A DNA stretch of 64,000 nt from Panorpa germanica (Eukaryota > Arthropoda > Insecta > Mecoptera > Panorpidae), in assembly GCA_963678705.1 (NCBI GenBank), contig OY783220.1, forward strand, positions 8,825,001 to 8,889,000, in the 5' to 3' direction. Position 1 is the first letter of the stretch; each line of letters opens with the position of its first letter. This document shows, piece after piece, positions 1-9,810 of the stretch. The position numbers and the translations under genes are program-made. A model generated the notes under the pieces. That model was not told where the DNA came from. It saw nothing but the letters and a program-made list of their open reading frames with translations, and ran no database searches.

Positions 1-1063
1 TTGGCAGTTATATTCGGGCCCCTTCGTATCAACGAAAGGGGTCCATCCACTACACGAACAAAACGCCCTTTTTGATGGATTCATCACAGCGAGTATTTAT
101 CTAAATTAGCAATTTCCCGATCAAAATTTTTCCAACACAAAAATTTACCACAGGTTAGTTACATTTGTTATCTAATGTTTGTAGCTGCATGTTTTTTGAT
201 ATTTGTAACACTTGCGTACTTTTATGTAAATATGAACAAGTAATTTATGTAATTGTTTGATAAAAGCTATCTGCGAAACACATTACATGATTGTTACTTT
301 ATATTTATGTAATATATTACTTAAACAAAATCTAAAGGCTATTTTAAAAGCCTTTAATCGTAAAAAAGTTGTTCTTAGCACTTATAATCCTTAAATTTTT
401 CTAAAAGCTGAGAAGTATACCACAAAATGTTCTATTTTAGGTAACATTGTTCACGTAATGAGTTGAATATTAGGTAACATATGTTACGTTAGGTGAACGT
501 TAAATACACGTTTTAAACAAAATATTTTTTACACAACGTTATGTTTTTAACATAACTCTGTTACATTGCTATAAAATAAATACAAAAGATCACAAGATCT
601 ACATTTATGTCGATAGATAACGTTTGTTATTAATTTGACATTACGTTAACATAAAAAAAATATGTAAAAGGTAAACGTTACATATACGTGTTTAGCTGGA
701 CCCGGTATATATTTTTCTATGTGTACAATAATTCTGTTTTGGTATGTACCATATGTAAGAATATAGCTTTATCCTAATTTTACAAGTGGAGCCACACCCT
801 TAGCTTACCCCAGCCTGTTGAATACCTGTTACGCATTAATTCCCGTGTATAATTGGGTTAACTATGTAATTAACGTAATTTCTGCTTTGTGGAATCTTCT
901 CCAATTCCGACACCCTTCATTTGTTAACAGGATCAAATATCTAATTCACCTGCTGTTGAGTTTCTTTGAGTTCAAGTTAATTGCAAATCAATAGATGTGT
1001 TATTTACGTATGGAATTACATATAATATATATTTAAATGATTTAATTTCATTTAGGTTTATTT
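1..1063. other. AT-rich non-coding sequence, no gene seen
   Basis: No ORF, RNA gene or complete repeat could be supported. A GC-rich hairpin sits at 16-44. The stretch 150-700 has many GTTACGT/ACGTTAC-like words and an end resembling the TGTTTAGC terminus of family M (about 640-705), so it is probably an eroded family M relative. Confidence 0.4.
16..44. repeat. short GC-rich hairpin
   Basis: CCCCTTCGT (19-27) can pair with ACGAAAGGGG (32-41) with one bulged A, and flanking GG/CC extend the stem. It stands out from its AT-rich surroundings and could be the tip of a truncated transposon. Confidence 0.4.
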
Positions 1064-1848
1064 TTTAAGGACCGATTTTTCAATTGAGGATTGAAATTGA
1101 TGTTAATAAATGCATATTGGCGTTTTTATTTTATTAAATAAATAAATGTTGACGAAGATATAGCAATTAAAAATTGGAATTGTAGTTTTAGCGCTACAGA
1201 TGTCGGCCATATTTATGACGTAACATGTCGCAATATTAAGGGATAGCTCAGTTATTTGTTCTCGTATGCAGAGGCGATCTTTGGGGGTGGCAAGGAGGGC
1301 AACATCCCGGGGCGTCGCTCTTGTAGGTGCCTCGCATTCTCGCGCAACAATCCAAGTAGAAAAATTCATTACTATATATCTATTTGAATCTCGCGCTTCG
1401 TACTTCAGAAAACCCACTAGAATCACTGCGTATATCTTTTAAGGCATTCATGTTAGTCACCTTAGTTTATCTTTTATAAAACTTCTAATATAAAATTTTA
1501 TTTCTCGTCTATTATCATCAAAAATACTTACTTACAATTTACATAAATTATATAAAGAACAAGTGCCTCGCAAGTATCTGCACCCCGGGGCCTAGCAAAG
1601 ATCTGCCGGCCCTGCTCGTATTTATAAGGGTTATAAGTTTTGTATCTATTTATGCTGTGTTGTATGAAAGAGATTAGATGTCTTAGAGTTTCTATAACGT
1701 TGGATCTCTTTAATAATTAAAAGGAAAAAATGATTATTTTAATTGTTCATATCTCCTAAAATATAGCAACTTATAACTGGACATTTGAGATCTTGGTAGC
1801 CGACTTTATCAATTTATTGCACAGTTTTATAGAAATTAAGTCATGGTT
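1064..1848 (+). mobile_element. repeat family A, copy 1 (interrupted by a hAT MITE)
   Basis: Matches the copies at 21431, 30405, 40113, 52423 and 58811. Shared landmarks are AAATTGATGTTAATAAATG, the GATATAGCAATTAAAAATT core, TAGTTTTAGCGCTA, ATAACGTTG and the end TTTTATAGAAATTAAG. The outer terminus ATGGGCTTGTGTCCT is missing here. No coding capacity, so probably a non-autonomous DNA element. It is split by a hAT-type element at 1269-1614. Confidence 0.75.
1269..1614 (-). mobile_element. hAT-type non-autonomous element, nested in family A copy 1
   Basis: Starts CAGAGGCGATCTTTG and ends GCCGGCCCTG, approximate inverted termini shared with the elements at 34410 and 40411. Flanks are CTCGTATG (1261-1268) and CTCGTATT (1615-1622), a 7/8-base target duplication. 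hAT elements have CAG-type ends and 8-bp duplications, which fits. No transposase. Orientation is opposite to the 40411 copy. Confidence 0.8.
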
Positions 1849-1892
1849 CAATTAATTTTACTCAAAATACCTTTGTTGGTGAATTAAAATTG

Positions 1893-1993
1893 AGATGACG
1901 CAGTGGGCAAGAGCATTGATGCCTAACGATGACAGGTGTGTCTTCGGGTTCGTTCCCCGGATCAGAGTTATATTTTTTGGGTTTGATTGTTAA
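1893..1993 (+). mobile_element. tRNA-derived SINE, copy 1
   Basis: An A-box-like ACGCAGTGGGCAAGAGC (1898-1914) is followed about 32 bases later by a B-box-like GGGTTCGTTCCCC (1946-1958), the layout of an internal Pol III promoter. The 3' body CAGAGTTATATTTT..TGGGTTTG is shared with the reverse-strand copy at 46261-46365. There is no cloverleaf, so it is not a working tRNA gene. Confidence 0.65.
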
Positions 1994-1998
1994 GAAGT

Positions 1999-2267
1999 TA
2001 GGGGCCATCCATACGTCACACGGGTGGGGAGGGGGTACAGAAGTTGTGACAAGAGAGAGAAAGAAGAATCAGAAGCGTTATGACGTCACATGCATCATGA
2101 AATATATAAAAGAATTTGTAAAAAAGGTAATTTTGTGAATTTGCATGAGTCATTACAATAACATATTAGGAAAAATGTATTAAAGAAATTTGTGACGTCA
2201 CAAATGTGACAAGGACGTCAGATTTTCAGGAAATTTGTGTAACGTAATTTATGAATGGCCTCTTAAA
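1999..2267. mobile_element. MITE with GGCCATCCATA-type inverted ends (family L)
   Basis: Left end AGGGGCCATCCATACGTCAC and right end ACGTAATTTATGAATGGCCTCT are inverted copies of each other. Flanks are TTAG and TTAA-like, suggesting a TTAA-type target but not proving it. Related pieces occur at 53690-53757 and 54345-54410. No coding capacity. Confidence 0.6.
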
Positions 2268-3287
2268 TTGATTATGTACATGCATGCGTGGTGTCGTTCA
2301 CTTATATGTAGCTATAACGCCACAAAAACTGCCAACATAGTAGGAGATTGTTGGTAACAAGACTCAGCATCCTAGCTATATATATTTAGTCTGATTAGTC
2401 ACGGCTGTCACATTTAATAAGGGCACTAAACTGTAAGGGAGTGCCCCTAATTCTAAGTAGGACCTAAACAATATGGCGAATCTTTAAAATAGAGTGGCAA
2501 ACGCGCTTAATTATCATCCCACAGTAACATTAAATTCCTCTCAAAGCGGCCCTGCCAAAAAAGCATTACGTAGCATATAATTAAAACAAGTTATATTAAA
2601 AAAAAAGTGATCCCATTTTAATTAAAATATTCATGATGTTCTTTCAAGTGGTACATACCATGAATAATGAATAATGTTTCGACACAAAGTACTTTGAAAT
2701 GAAATAATCCCTGCAATTTGGCCCCCGGATCTATCCCTAGTTTCGTTTTCGTTTTCGTTCTTGTTTATTAGTGTTTGAACAGCTACAAATGTAAAGCTAG
2801 GCTAGGCTCTGCGAATATATTCGTATTTAATGCGTACAATTTTCCCCTTATTGAGTTCTTAAAATTGTGTCAAGGCCATTTTAAATTAACTTTTCATTTC
2901 TTTTTGATTTTAAACAAGGGGAGTGACTGCGTAGGCGAATTGTTGATTTTGCTTTCCTTTCATGTGAAATAACACAATAAGGAAATATATCCTTGTATAT
3001 AATGTAATGAAAGTATTGTTACTTTTACTTTATTTCTCAATCATTTATTTTTAGATGCGTTGATTTTTGGCGAATGATTTTTTTATGCTTAATGGCACGA
3101 AATGAATAAAGTACACTGATCAAAAGATGTTGATTTAGGTAGTTCTTTTTGTGTGTTCCTTTAGTTGTCTATCAAGACTTTAGATGTCCAATTATTTTTA
3201 ATTGGTGACGATGATAGATGATATTTACAGATGAACGACGCTTCACAATTAACGTTTTTAAAATGTGGGGATAATTTGAGTCAAGTA
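2268..3287. other. non-coding sequence, nothing recognised
   Basis: Short open frames only, with no domain motif, RNA gene or repeat that recurs clearly in the window. Confidence 0.4.
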
Positions 3288-3718
3288 TCATTCCCACTCT
3301 CTGTTTTAATTATGTTTTTAATTTAATTAAAATTCTATAACATATGCGTAGTTATTCCCTGCACCATTTTAAATTTAGAATTCAATTTAAGTGTCCAATG
3401 TTTCAAAATTAAAAATATATTATATTATAACCTTCAAAATGTGACAATCTGTCAAAATGCAGTAGGATATTTTTTTAAAAAGAAGTTCAATGTCAGTTTG
3501 TCAAAAATAAAGAAGTCAAAAACAATTTCTATTACTAATTGTTATCAAAAATAGCAACTTTAATTATTCCACATTCAATTTTGTTCAATTGTCGCACCAA
3601 GATTAACTAAACTTAAATTGAAACACGAATGTGACTAGGAATGAAAACCTGAAATTAGAATAGATTAAAATATTAAATAAAAACTTAAATTAAATATCAA
3701 AACAGTGAGTAAGAATGA
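3288..3718 (+). mobile_element. repeat family C, copy 1
   Basis: Begins TCATTCCCACTCTCTGTTTT and ends AAAACAGTGAGTAAGAATGA, imperfect inverted termini. The interior shares ATGTGACAATCTGTCAAAAT and ATTACTAATTGTTAT with copies at 41703, 42613, 43908 (minus) and 53781 (minus). About 430 bases, no coding capacity: a non-autonomous DNA element. Confidence 0.75.
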
Positions 3719-3811
3719 AGCTCTAGAAAATGTTTATAATCAACTTTTAAGATCCTCGGACCAAAGTTACATTTTGATTGCTAACAAGGGAGTGGGGCAA
3801 GCTTTCAACTT

Positions 3812-4431
3812 TTTTTTTTTCATTTTTTTAAAATTTATTTATATTATTGTATAACATATTAAGTTTATTGTGTAACAATTTGAAGTCGAATGGAGTAAAA
3901 CTGACGGAGATATAGAGTTTTAAGTCTTCACCTCTCTGGTCTGCTTTCGTGTTAGTTTGAAATTTTTAAGAGCGGTTTCATCAGGTCGGTGCCCTCTCTA
4001 GCTTAAAATCTACTGCACCAATTCTTTTGAAATTTTGCACACTCTTTCTTTACATAAATGCCGAGGTAACGCTGTCGAGTTCTTTTTAATTTTTGTGTTT
4101 GTATTTTAAAATAATAAATTTTCTGATTTATTTCATGAAAAATCGGTATTTTGACTTTTAAGTGCTGTAAAAAATTGAAAAATCAATAAAACAGGAAAAA
4201 CTCTACAGGGTTACCTGCAGAAACTTATCAACTAATGAAATCATTTTGGTTTTTACATTTCAGAAAATCCTGTGATGAGATATTAGTGGCAATGTCATTT
4301 CTTGACATTTATTTATGAAAATTTCACGAAGTATTCTTCTATTGTTATTTTATCATGTAGTCATTATAGGAATAATTATATATTAACTGTGTCGTCAAAA
4401 AACATTAACGAAAATATGCTTCTTTTTTTAT
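3812..4431 (+). mobile_element. repeat family E, copy 1, just upstream of the cereblon-like gene
   Basis: Matches 37190-37875, 51249-51760 (minus) and 62386-63045 through GGAGTAAAACTG..GGAGATATAGAG, GAAATTTTGCACACTCTTTC, GAAACTTATCAACTAATGAAA and AACTGTGTCGTCAAAAAACA. It ends about 170 bases before the ATG, so part of the gene's promoter or 5' UTR may derive from it. Family unidentified. Confidence 0.7.
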
Positions 4432-4560
4432 AATACCCTTAAGTTAAATTGATTATGAGGCATATGCTTATGAGGCAGCGGTGTAAATATATGTAAGACC
4501 TCACACCACAAAAACAACATCGGAATTAGATTGATATTAATTAAATTAAAAAGAACTAAA

Positions 4561-4587
4561 TACTAATATAAATTTGATAATCAACAG
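4561..4587 (+). promoter_or_regulatory. possible branch point and 3' splice acceptor before the cereblon-like ORF
   Basis: TACTAAT (4561-4567) resembles a branch point and is followed about 20 bases later by ACAG|GCAAG (AG at 4586-4587). The five codons between this AG and the ATG are open and in frame. This would make the ORF a 3'-terminal exon with a 5' UTR or short coding exon upstream. The polypyrimidine tract is weak, so the site is only a suggestion. Confidence 0.35.
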
Positions 4588-4602
4588 GCAAGAATTCCCG
4601 CT

Positions 4603-5832
4603 ATGGATTCGCCATCAGTACATCTGGGAAGCGGAGAGAACAGCGTCACGGATTTTCGACGAAGACCCTTAAGTTTACAAAGACCAGTTGACTATCCGCG
4701 GCACGTCACAGATCGGACTGCTGTAGATGACATAGTGAATTTCTATAGAGAAATCGCCGCGGAACACAGAGCTCACCATGTAAACAATTCAAGAACAAAT
4801 CGACAGAATGTCATCTTGAACAATAAAGGCACGTACTCTATACCGATGATAACCTACAACCACATGGTCTTCCCAGGACAAACACTGGAAATGACCCCCC
4901 ACGTTTTCCACGCGGAGCAACTTTTCGAAGTCGTCAACGATACTGGACTTTTTGGAATTTTAGGTATAAATCCAATAACAAAACAAACATTACCTTATGG
5001 AGTGACTTGCGAAATTGTTCTGCAAGAAAGTTTTAACGAATTCCAAGTGAAATTAACAATTAGAGGAATGCAAAGATTTAAAATCATAGATTTCTTACCT
5101 AAGGAAAAGAATTATTTCGAATGTTGGTTTGAGCGAGTTGAGATACTCCCCGAACTGTTATTAGTTGATCCTTTGAAGCCAATCAAGATGAACTGCACTG
5201 GCAAGTCGTTAAGTAAACATATTGCACGTGCTAATGCCATCCAGACGCCATGGCCGTCCTTCGTGTATGAGATGTACAACGCCGACGCCATTGTCCAGCG
5301 ATTGTACAAACTTTTTAAGTACATCAACAACGATCCCTTACCAACTAACACGGTCAATTTATCGTACTGGGTGGCGCAACACATGCGCCTAGATACAAAC
5401 CAGAAGCAGATGTTCCTGGAAACAAATTCGGCACTGCATAGACTTCAACTGGGACTGCGTTTCCTCAACCAAACGGAAGACATAAAATGTAAATTGTGTG
5501 ATAAGAAATTGGCTACAGCAGAAGACGCGTTCGTGATGAGGAACAACGACCCATACTCCATATCTCCTGGAGAGTTCCTCATGCTTTGTGATCCCTACAC
5601 AGTGTTGGAAGCTGATGGGGCATGTGTTTGGGGAACCCCTTCCACCGAGTATAGCAGGTTTGATGGATACAACTGGTCTGTGGCATTTTGTAAATCATGC
5701 AGACAACATGTTGGGTGGTATTTCAAAGCATTAGAAGACAATCTTAAACCCAATAGTTTTTGGGGATTTTCTAAAAAGAAAATTAACTATAAGGGTGTTA
5801 TAAATGTTGATTATAATGATAATAATATATAG
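4603..5832 (+). CDS. CRBN: cereblon-like protein (LON + CULT domains), CRL4 substrate receptor
   Basis: The 409-residue product matches animal cereblon (ohgata in Drosophila), which binds DDB1 in the CUL4-RING ubiquitin ligase and presents substrates for ubiquitination in the nucleus and cytoplasm. Residues 1-75 are unrecognised. Residues about 76-290 form the LON-like region (FPGQTLEM at 90-97, RGMQRFKI at 154-161, WPSFVYEMYNAD at 217-228, the last resembling the part that contacts DDB1). Residues about 291-395 form the CULT domain: zinc cysteines C296/C299 and C363/C366, PSTE at 346-349, GYNW at 355-358, HVGW at 369-372, FWGF at 386-389. Human cereblon is 442 residues, so the length is near normal. 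Human cage residues W386 and W400 align with W358 and W372, but W380 aligns with R352 (codon AGG) and H378 with Y350. The whole LON and CULT coding region is in one exon, whereas vertebrate genes are split by many introns, so it could be a retrocopy or simply intron loss. The ATG has an acceptable context (GCTATGG) and an in-frame TAA lies about 40 bases upstream. Family identity is secure; function of the altered pocket is not. Confidence 0.93.
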   Translation: MDSPSVHLGSGENSVTDFRRRPLSLQRPVDYPRHVTDRTAVDDIVNFYREIAAEHRAHHVNNSRTNRQNVILNNKGTYSIPMITYNHMVFPGQTLEMTPHVFHAEQLFEVVNDTGLFGILGINPITKQTLPYGVTCEIVLQESFNEFQVKLTIRGMQRFKIIDFLPKEKNYFECWFERVEILPELLLVDPLKPIKMNCTGKSLSKHIARANAIQTPWPSFVYEMYNADAIVQRLYKLFKYINNDPLPTNTVNLSYWVAQHMRLDTNQKQMFLETNSALHRLQLGLRFLNQTEDIKCKLCDKKLATAEDAFVMRNNDPYSISPGEFLMLCDPYTVLEADGACVWGTPSTEYSRFDGYNWSVAFCKSCRQHVGWYFKALEDNLKPNSFWGFSKKKINYKGVINVDYNDNNI

Positions 5833-6896
5833 ATCATTACTACGAGAAATACCCATGTCAATTTTTAGATCTAAATATAGTAGTCAGTGTAACTAATATA
5901 TATTTAGAAATAATATTGTTTGTATCAATGAATTGTTTTAATATTTCACAGATGTCACGTCCGTTTTATCATATAGTGGTCCTGGTGGTGGTGGAACAAA
6001 CGTAAACATTTGAGCAGCTAAGAAAACAATAACGTGTTCTGATCCTATCGCACCGTTCTACTTATGGTTTGTTGATTTATATATTTACCATTCCACTTCA
6101 TGTATAATAAATCTAGCGATAGTGTTGTGTAAATATATAGATCCTCAAAAAGGTGGTTGATTCGGTACCACAAAGTGTGACAGAGGGTGGGTTGGTGACA
6201 GCCATCAAGAGAAAAGGGAGTAAGAGTTTCCACCATCACAATGTTCACGTTAATGGGCCCTCTTCGAAAAGTTTCGCTGGGAAACCATGCAACTCTTAAG
6301 AAGGGCGTGAAAAAAACTTTCTAGGGTTGTGGTTATTATTAACTTATAAGGGAAATATTTTAGGGGAGTGAATGTTTGATGCTTTTATGTATAATTACTT
6401 CTTTAAATTATATTTTAATATTGTAAAATATATATTTAACGAATGTTAAAGGATTAAATTCATAGAAAACATTTAGATATACAAACAATTTCCATGTATA
6501 TTGCATGTCCTATGTATGTGTACTACAATATATTATATTCACAATATGAGGCATATATGAATATACATTCACATCTATTGTTATGTGGATTTGATGTACC
6601 ATAAGTGGTTGTGATTGATGTTTAAGATAATTTGATGGACTTACATAGGGTAACTCACCCAAAGTGTTCAATATTTTAAAATATTTTGTGGAAGTTCGAG
6701 GTTGGTTCTTCCTTCGGATCATATTATCAGATATTCTATATCAGAATTTATTCGCTTTAATCAATCAAGTTTTATGGATTAAAAAATCACAGTTTCTTCT
6801 TAGAAACAATGCCATAAATCTTGTGTCCGAAATATATAATAACGAATAACTGAGAAAACATGAGTTTCAATGGTTTCAGTAGGTGTTAGTTAATAC

Positions 6897-6900
<4 letters not shown>
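5833..6900. other. 3' flank of the cereblon-like gene, no further gene seen
   Basis: Contains the likely 3' UTR. Small open frames on both strands have no recognisable motifs and no second gene is supported. Confidence 0.45.
6106..6111 (+). promoter_or_regulatory. possible polyadenylation signal of the cereblon-like gene
   Basis: An AATAAA hexamer lies 274 bases after the stop codon on the coding strand. No long A-run follows the stop codon, so there is no visible retrogene poly(A) tail. In AT-rich DNA the hexamer is common by chance. Confidence 0.3.
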
Positions 6901-6982
<82 letters not shown>

Positions 6983-6992
6983 TATATATATG
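6901..6992. repeat. (TA)n microsatellite
   Basis: An almost pure run of TA dinucleotides with one TAATAT interruption near 6977. Expected to be highly length-polymorphic. Confidence 0.97.
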
Positions 6993-9654
6993 TGGTAGTT
7001 GTTCAATATTCGTGTATAAGTAAGTGATTTAAACCAGAGTCTGTGTACCGTATAAACTTAAGTCGTATTGCATGATTCATTGTTCTTTGTAAAACTTTTA
7101 AGGCCTTTTTAAACGATCAGATCAGTTTTTCAATTAGATTCAGTTTCGAATCTATTTCTGATTTCAAATTTTCACAGTACGACTCTATACGAGTTAATTC
7201 CAAAGCATATTTGAGTTTGGAATTAAATGTATGCAGTTTCTTAAACATATTAAGTGTGTGTGAAAAAGTAACGAGAATTGCATAGCTCGCTCTAATTATT
7301 TTCTAATAATGCATGAGAAAAAATATTACCAATTCTTTTTATAAAGTAAGTAGCGTTACTTTATAAGAGCAACTCGTACTCGTATTTTGAAGAAGACTGT
7401 CTTCAGAAGACCTTCACTTAGTGTAAAATCTTTTGATACTAAAGAAACCGCTTTTAGCGACATCATCATATATTGATGTATCTTCTACGAACTAAAATTA
7501 CTCGGCGATTCAAAGACAAGTAACCAAGATGGTGACCAAGGTGACCAAGATTTCTCGGAAACGGCTGAACCGATCAGTCTCAAATTTGAACACAAGGTTC
7601 TTAAGAATATTTTTTAGTAATTAATCGAAGGTTTTTTTTCACCGATAAATTTTTGTTTTTATATAACAATTTAAAGCCAAAATTTTGATCAAAAATCGAT
7701 TATTTTTTTTGAGAAGCGGCCATTGTCAAAAAAAATAATTTTGCTTATTTCTTCGATTAATTTCTAGATTATACATTACTTTAACGAAATCCGTTTGGCT
7801 TTTTCATTTTAAATAATCCAGTTCAGAGATATCGTGGTCACCGCAAGATGCTTTTTTTTAGAAGAGCTCCAGGAGATCAGCTATAGCAGCTTCCACGTTA
7901 TTATTTTTACAAATATAAAAATGTTAAAATACAGTTAAAAGTTACCATAATATGTGTACAAATTTTTACATTAATACATTTAATAGTCGTTTCAGGAAAA
8001 AATCTTGGAGAATTGCTTTTTTTTGGCTTTTTAACTGTATATAACCACTTAATTCCAAGATTACTCTTTAAATAAAGTGTTTCTTGTTATCTGAAATTAA
8101 TGAAAGATCTGATCGTGTAAAATGCCTCGTTAAGAAGACTCCAAGCGGGCAGAGCTCTACACGCTAGCATTATATTCAAATTCTCTAGTTAAAATGTTTG
8201 TTAGTTAATCAAACCTATCGAAATAATTGTGATCAAAATTTTACAAAAATTAAAAAAAAAAGTTGATATTTTAATGTTGGGTTTACGTAATATATATGTT
8301 TAAAGTAACAAGCTTTAAAATAAATAAGAATACGGGTTATATGTGGAAACATATAAAAATGGTGCAACAATATACAATAGTTAAATATCATAGTGTTAAA
8401 TTCAGCATCGAAAATCATTGCATATTTATGCAAATCAATTTTTTTTTTAAATGGATATGTACTGTATTAGATCTCCGTATAACACGAGTTCTAGCAACCT
8501 GAATTCATTTAACGCGACTAAAGTCACTAAAGCTTCTGTGTTTTGAAAGATTATTGGGGTTGCTAGAAAAGTCTAAAAAATCGTTACATTTATATAAATA
8601 TAATGGCAGATTCACTTATGCGTATACTATTATTCGTGCTCCTTGCCGATTGTTTGTGGCCGAGTTTTCGTTCACGACCGAAGTTTTTCCCGTTCCACTT
8701 GCTTGCGAGCGATGCAAGCATACACTCAAGTGGAACGGACATGGAGCCTTTTGAATGGTTTTGAGCGTTGAAAAAATAAGGATTGCGATAGTTGATTAAA
8801 TAGCTCTGTAGCAAAAGCTATATCTATAAACAAAATTAATTTTTCATAAAAGAAATATATTCCAAATGATAATAAACATTGTTTATTTATTAAGTTAGGT
8901 TATGGTATGAGGAAAAGTGTATAAATGGCAGTCAAATATGAAAATTAATTTTATTAAACTTATTTAACTTAATTATATAATAAAATAAAATCCAATGAAA
9001 TAACTCTTTCCGAATCATATATAAAGTATATTTTTCTGTCATCGTCATCTTTGTGAACGAAATTAATGACGTCATTTGTGACATTTTTGAATATTTTGGA
9101 CAATGTGAACGCTTAGTGGAACGCACCAATATATGGCTAAAGCACATACGTACCCAAATACGCATTTGTGGAACTGTCATAACAATTTCTAAAACAAGAC
9201 AAGGCAATAAGTCCAGGCCATTGATTTATAATTGTTTGTGGTTCTACAAAAATCAATTCTATTGTATAAAATTTCAATCACTATATATGATAAAATAGAT
9301 TTTCTCGTTATAATATAATATAAATGTATAAAGAACAAATTACAACAATTATCAAATTTCTTCCGGAATTGGTGTTAACTTTTTGAATAAAATGTAGTCT
9401 ATTTGTGATTAGAATAATGTTAAGCGTAATAACTTCTAAAATGTGTAAAAATTATGAATATAAGAAAAGTGTGGTTATAAGAGCAAGGAAAAAAATATAG
9501 CCAATTGACGTAAAATATTATTAAATCCAAATTATGAATTCCAAAATTCAGAAAACGTAAATTTAAAGCAAAGGATATTTTTTTATGAAATTATCCGATA
9601 TTATTTACATTTACATTTTTGGAGTGTAACATGTTCTATGTACATGATGGAATT
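6993..9654. other. AT-rich non-coding stretch with repeat-like pieces
   Basis: No gene supported. 7545-7600 contains TCTCGGAAACGGCTGAACCG, wording typical of dispersed insect repeats. A 12-bp inverted repeat lies at 8690-8738. The short frames between 8233 and 9298 show no domain motifs. Confidence 0.4.
8690..8738. repeat. perfect 12-bp inverted repeat with inner stem
   Basis: CCGTTCCACTTG (8690-8701) and CAAGTGGAACGG (8727-8738) are exact reverse complements. Within the loop GCTTGC (8701-8706) can pair with GCAAGC (8714-8719). GC-rich compared with its surroundings. Not followed by a T-run and not seen elsewhere in the window. Confidence 0.6.
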
Positions 9655-9810
9655 TTAAGTAACTCAGTCATTTTTAGGAGCCAAAAAAGTATCTAGGTAA
9701 ATTTTCGAAAACGATATAGAATCAATTCTTGAGAAAAAATGTTTTCTTGAATTTCATTTAAATTACTTGAAGACATGAATTTAAAATTACAATTTTTCTT
9801 ATTGGTCCTC
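9655..9810 (+). repeat. dispersed repeat family N, copy 1
   Basis: Shares AACTCAGTC, TTTTAAG/AGGAGCCAAA, the ATCttgAGAAAA block and TTCATT.AAATTACTT with 15538-15650. Family unidentified. Confidence 0.5.

Noticed and set aside
1103..1426. 107-codon minus-strand frame
   Set aside because: Runs across the junction of family A and the nested hAT element; no domain.
1898..1958. possible functional tRNA gene
   Set aside because: A and B boxes are present but no cloverleaf or acceptor stem forms, and the body matches another SINE copy.
5112..5384. 90-codon minus-strand frame
   Set aside because: Shadow of the cereblon-like coding sequence.
9053..9298. 81-codon plus-strand frame as a gene
   Set aside because: No recognisable domain, overlaps an open minus-strand frame, and has ordinary AT-rich composition.
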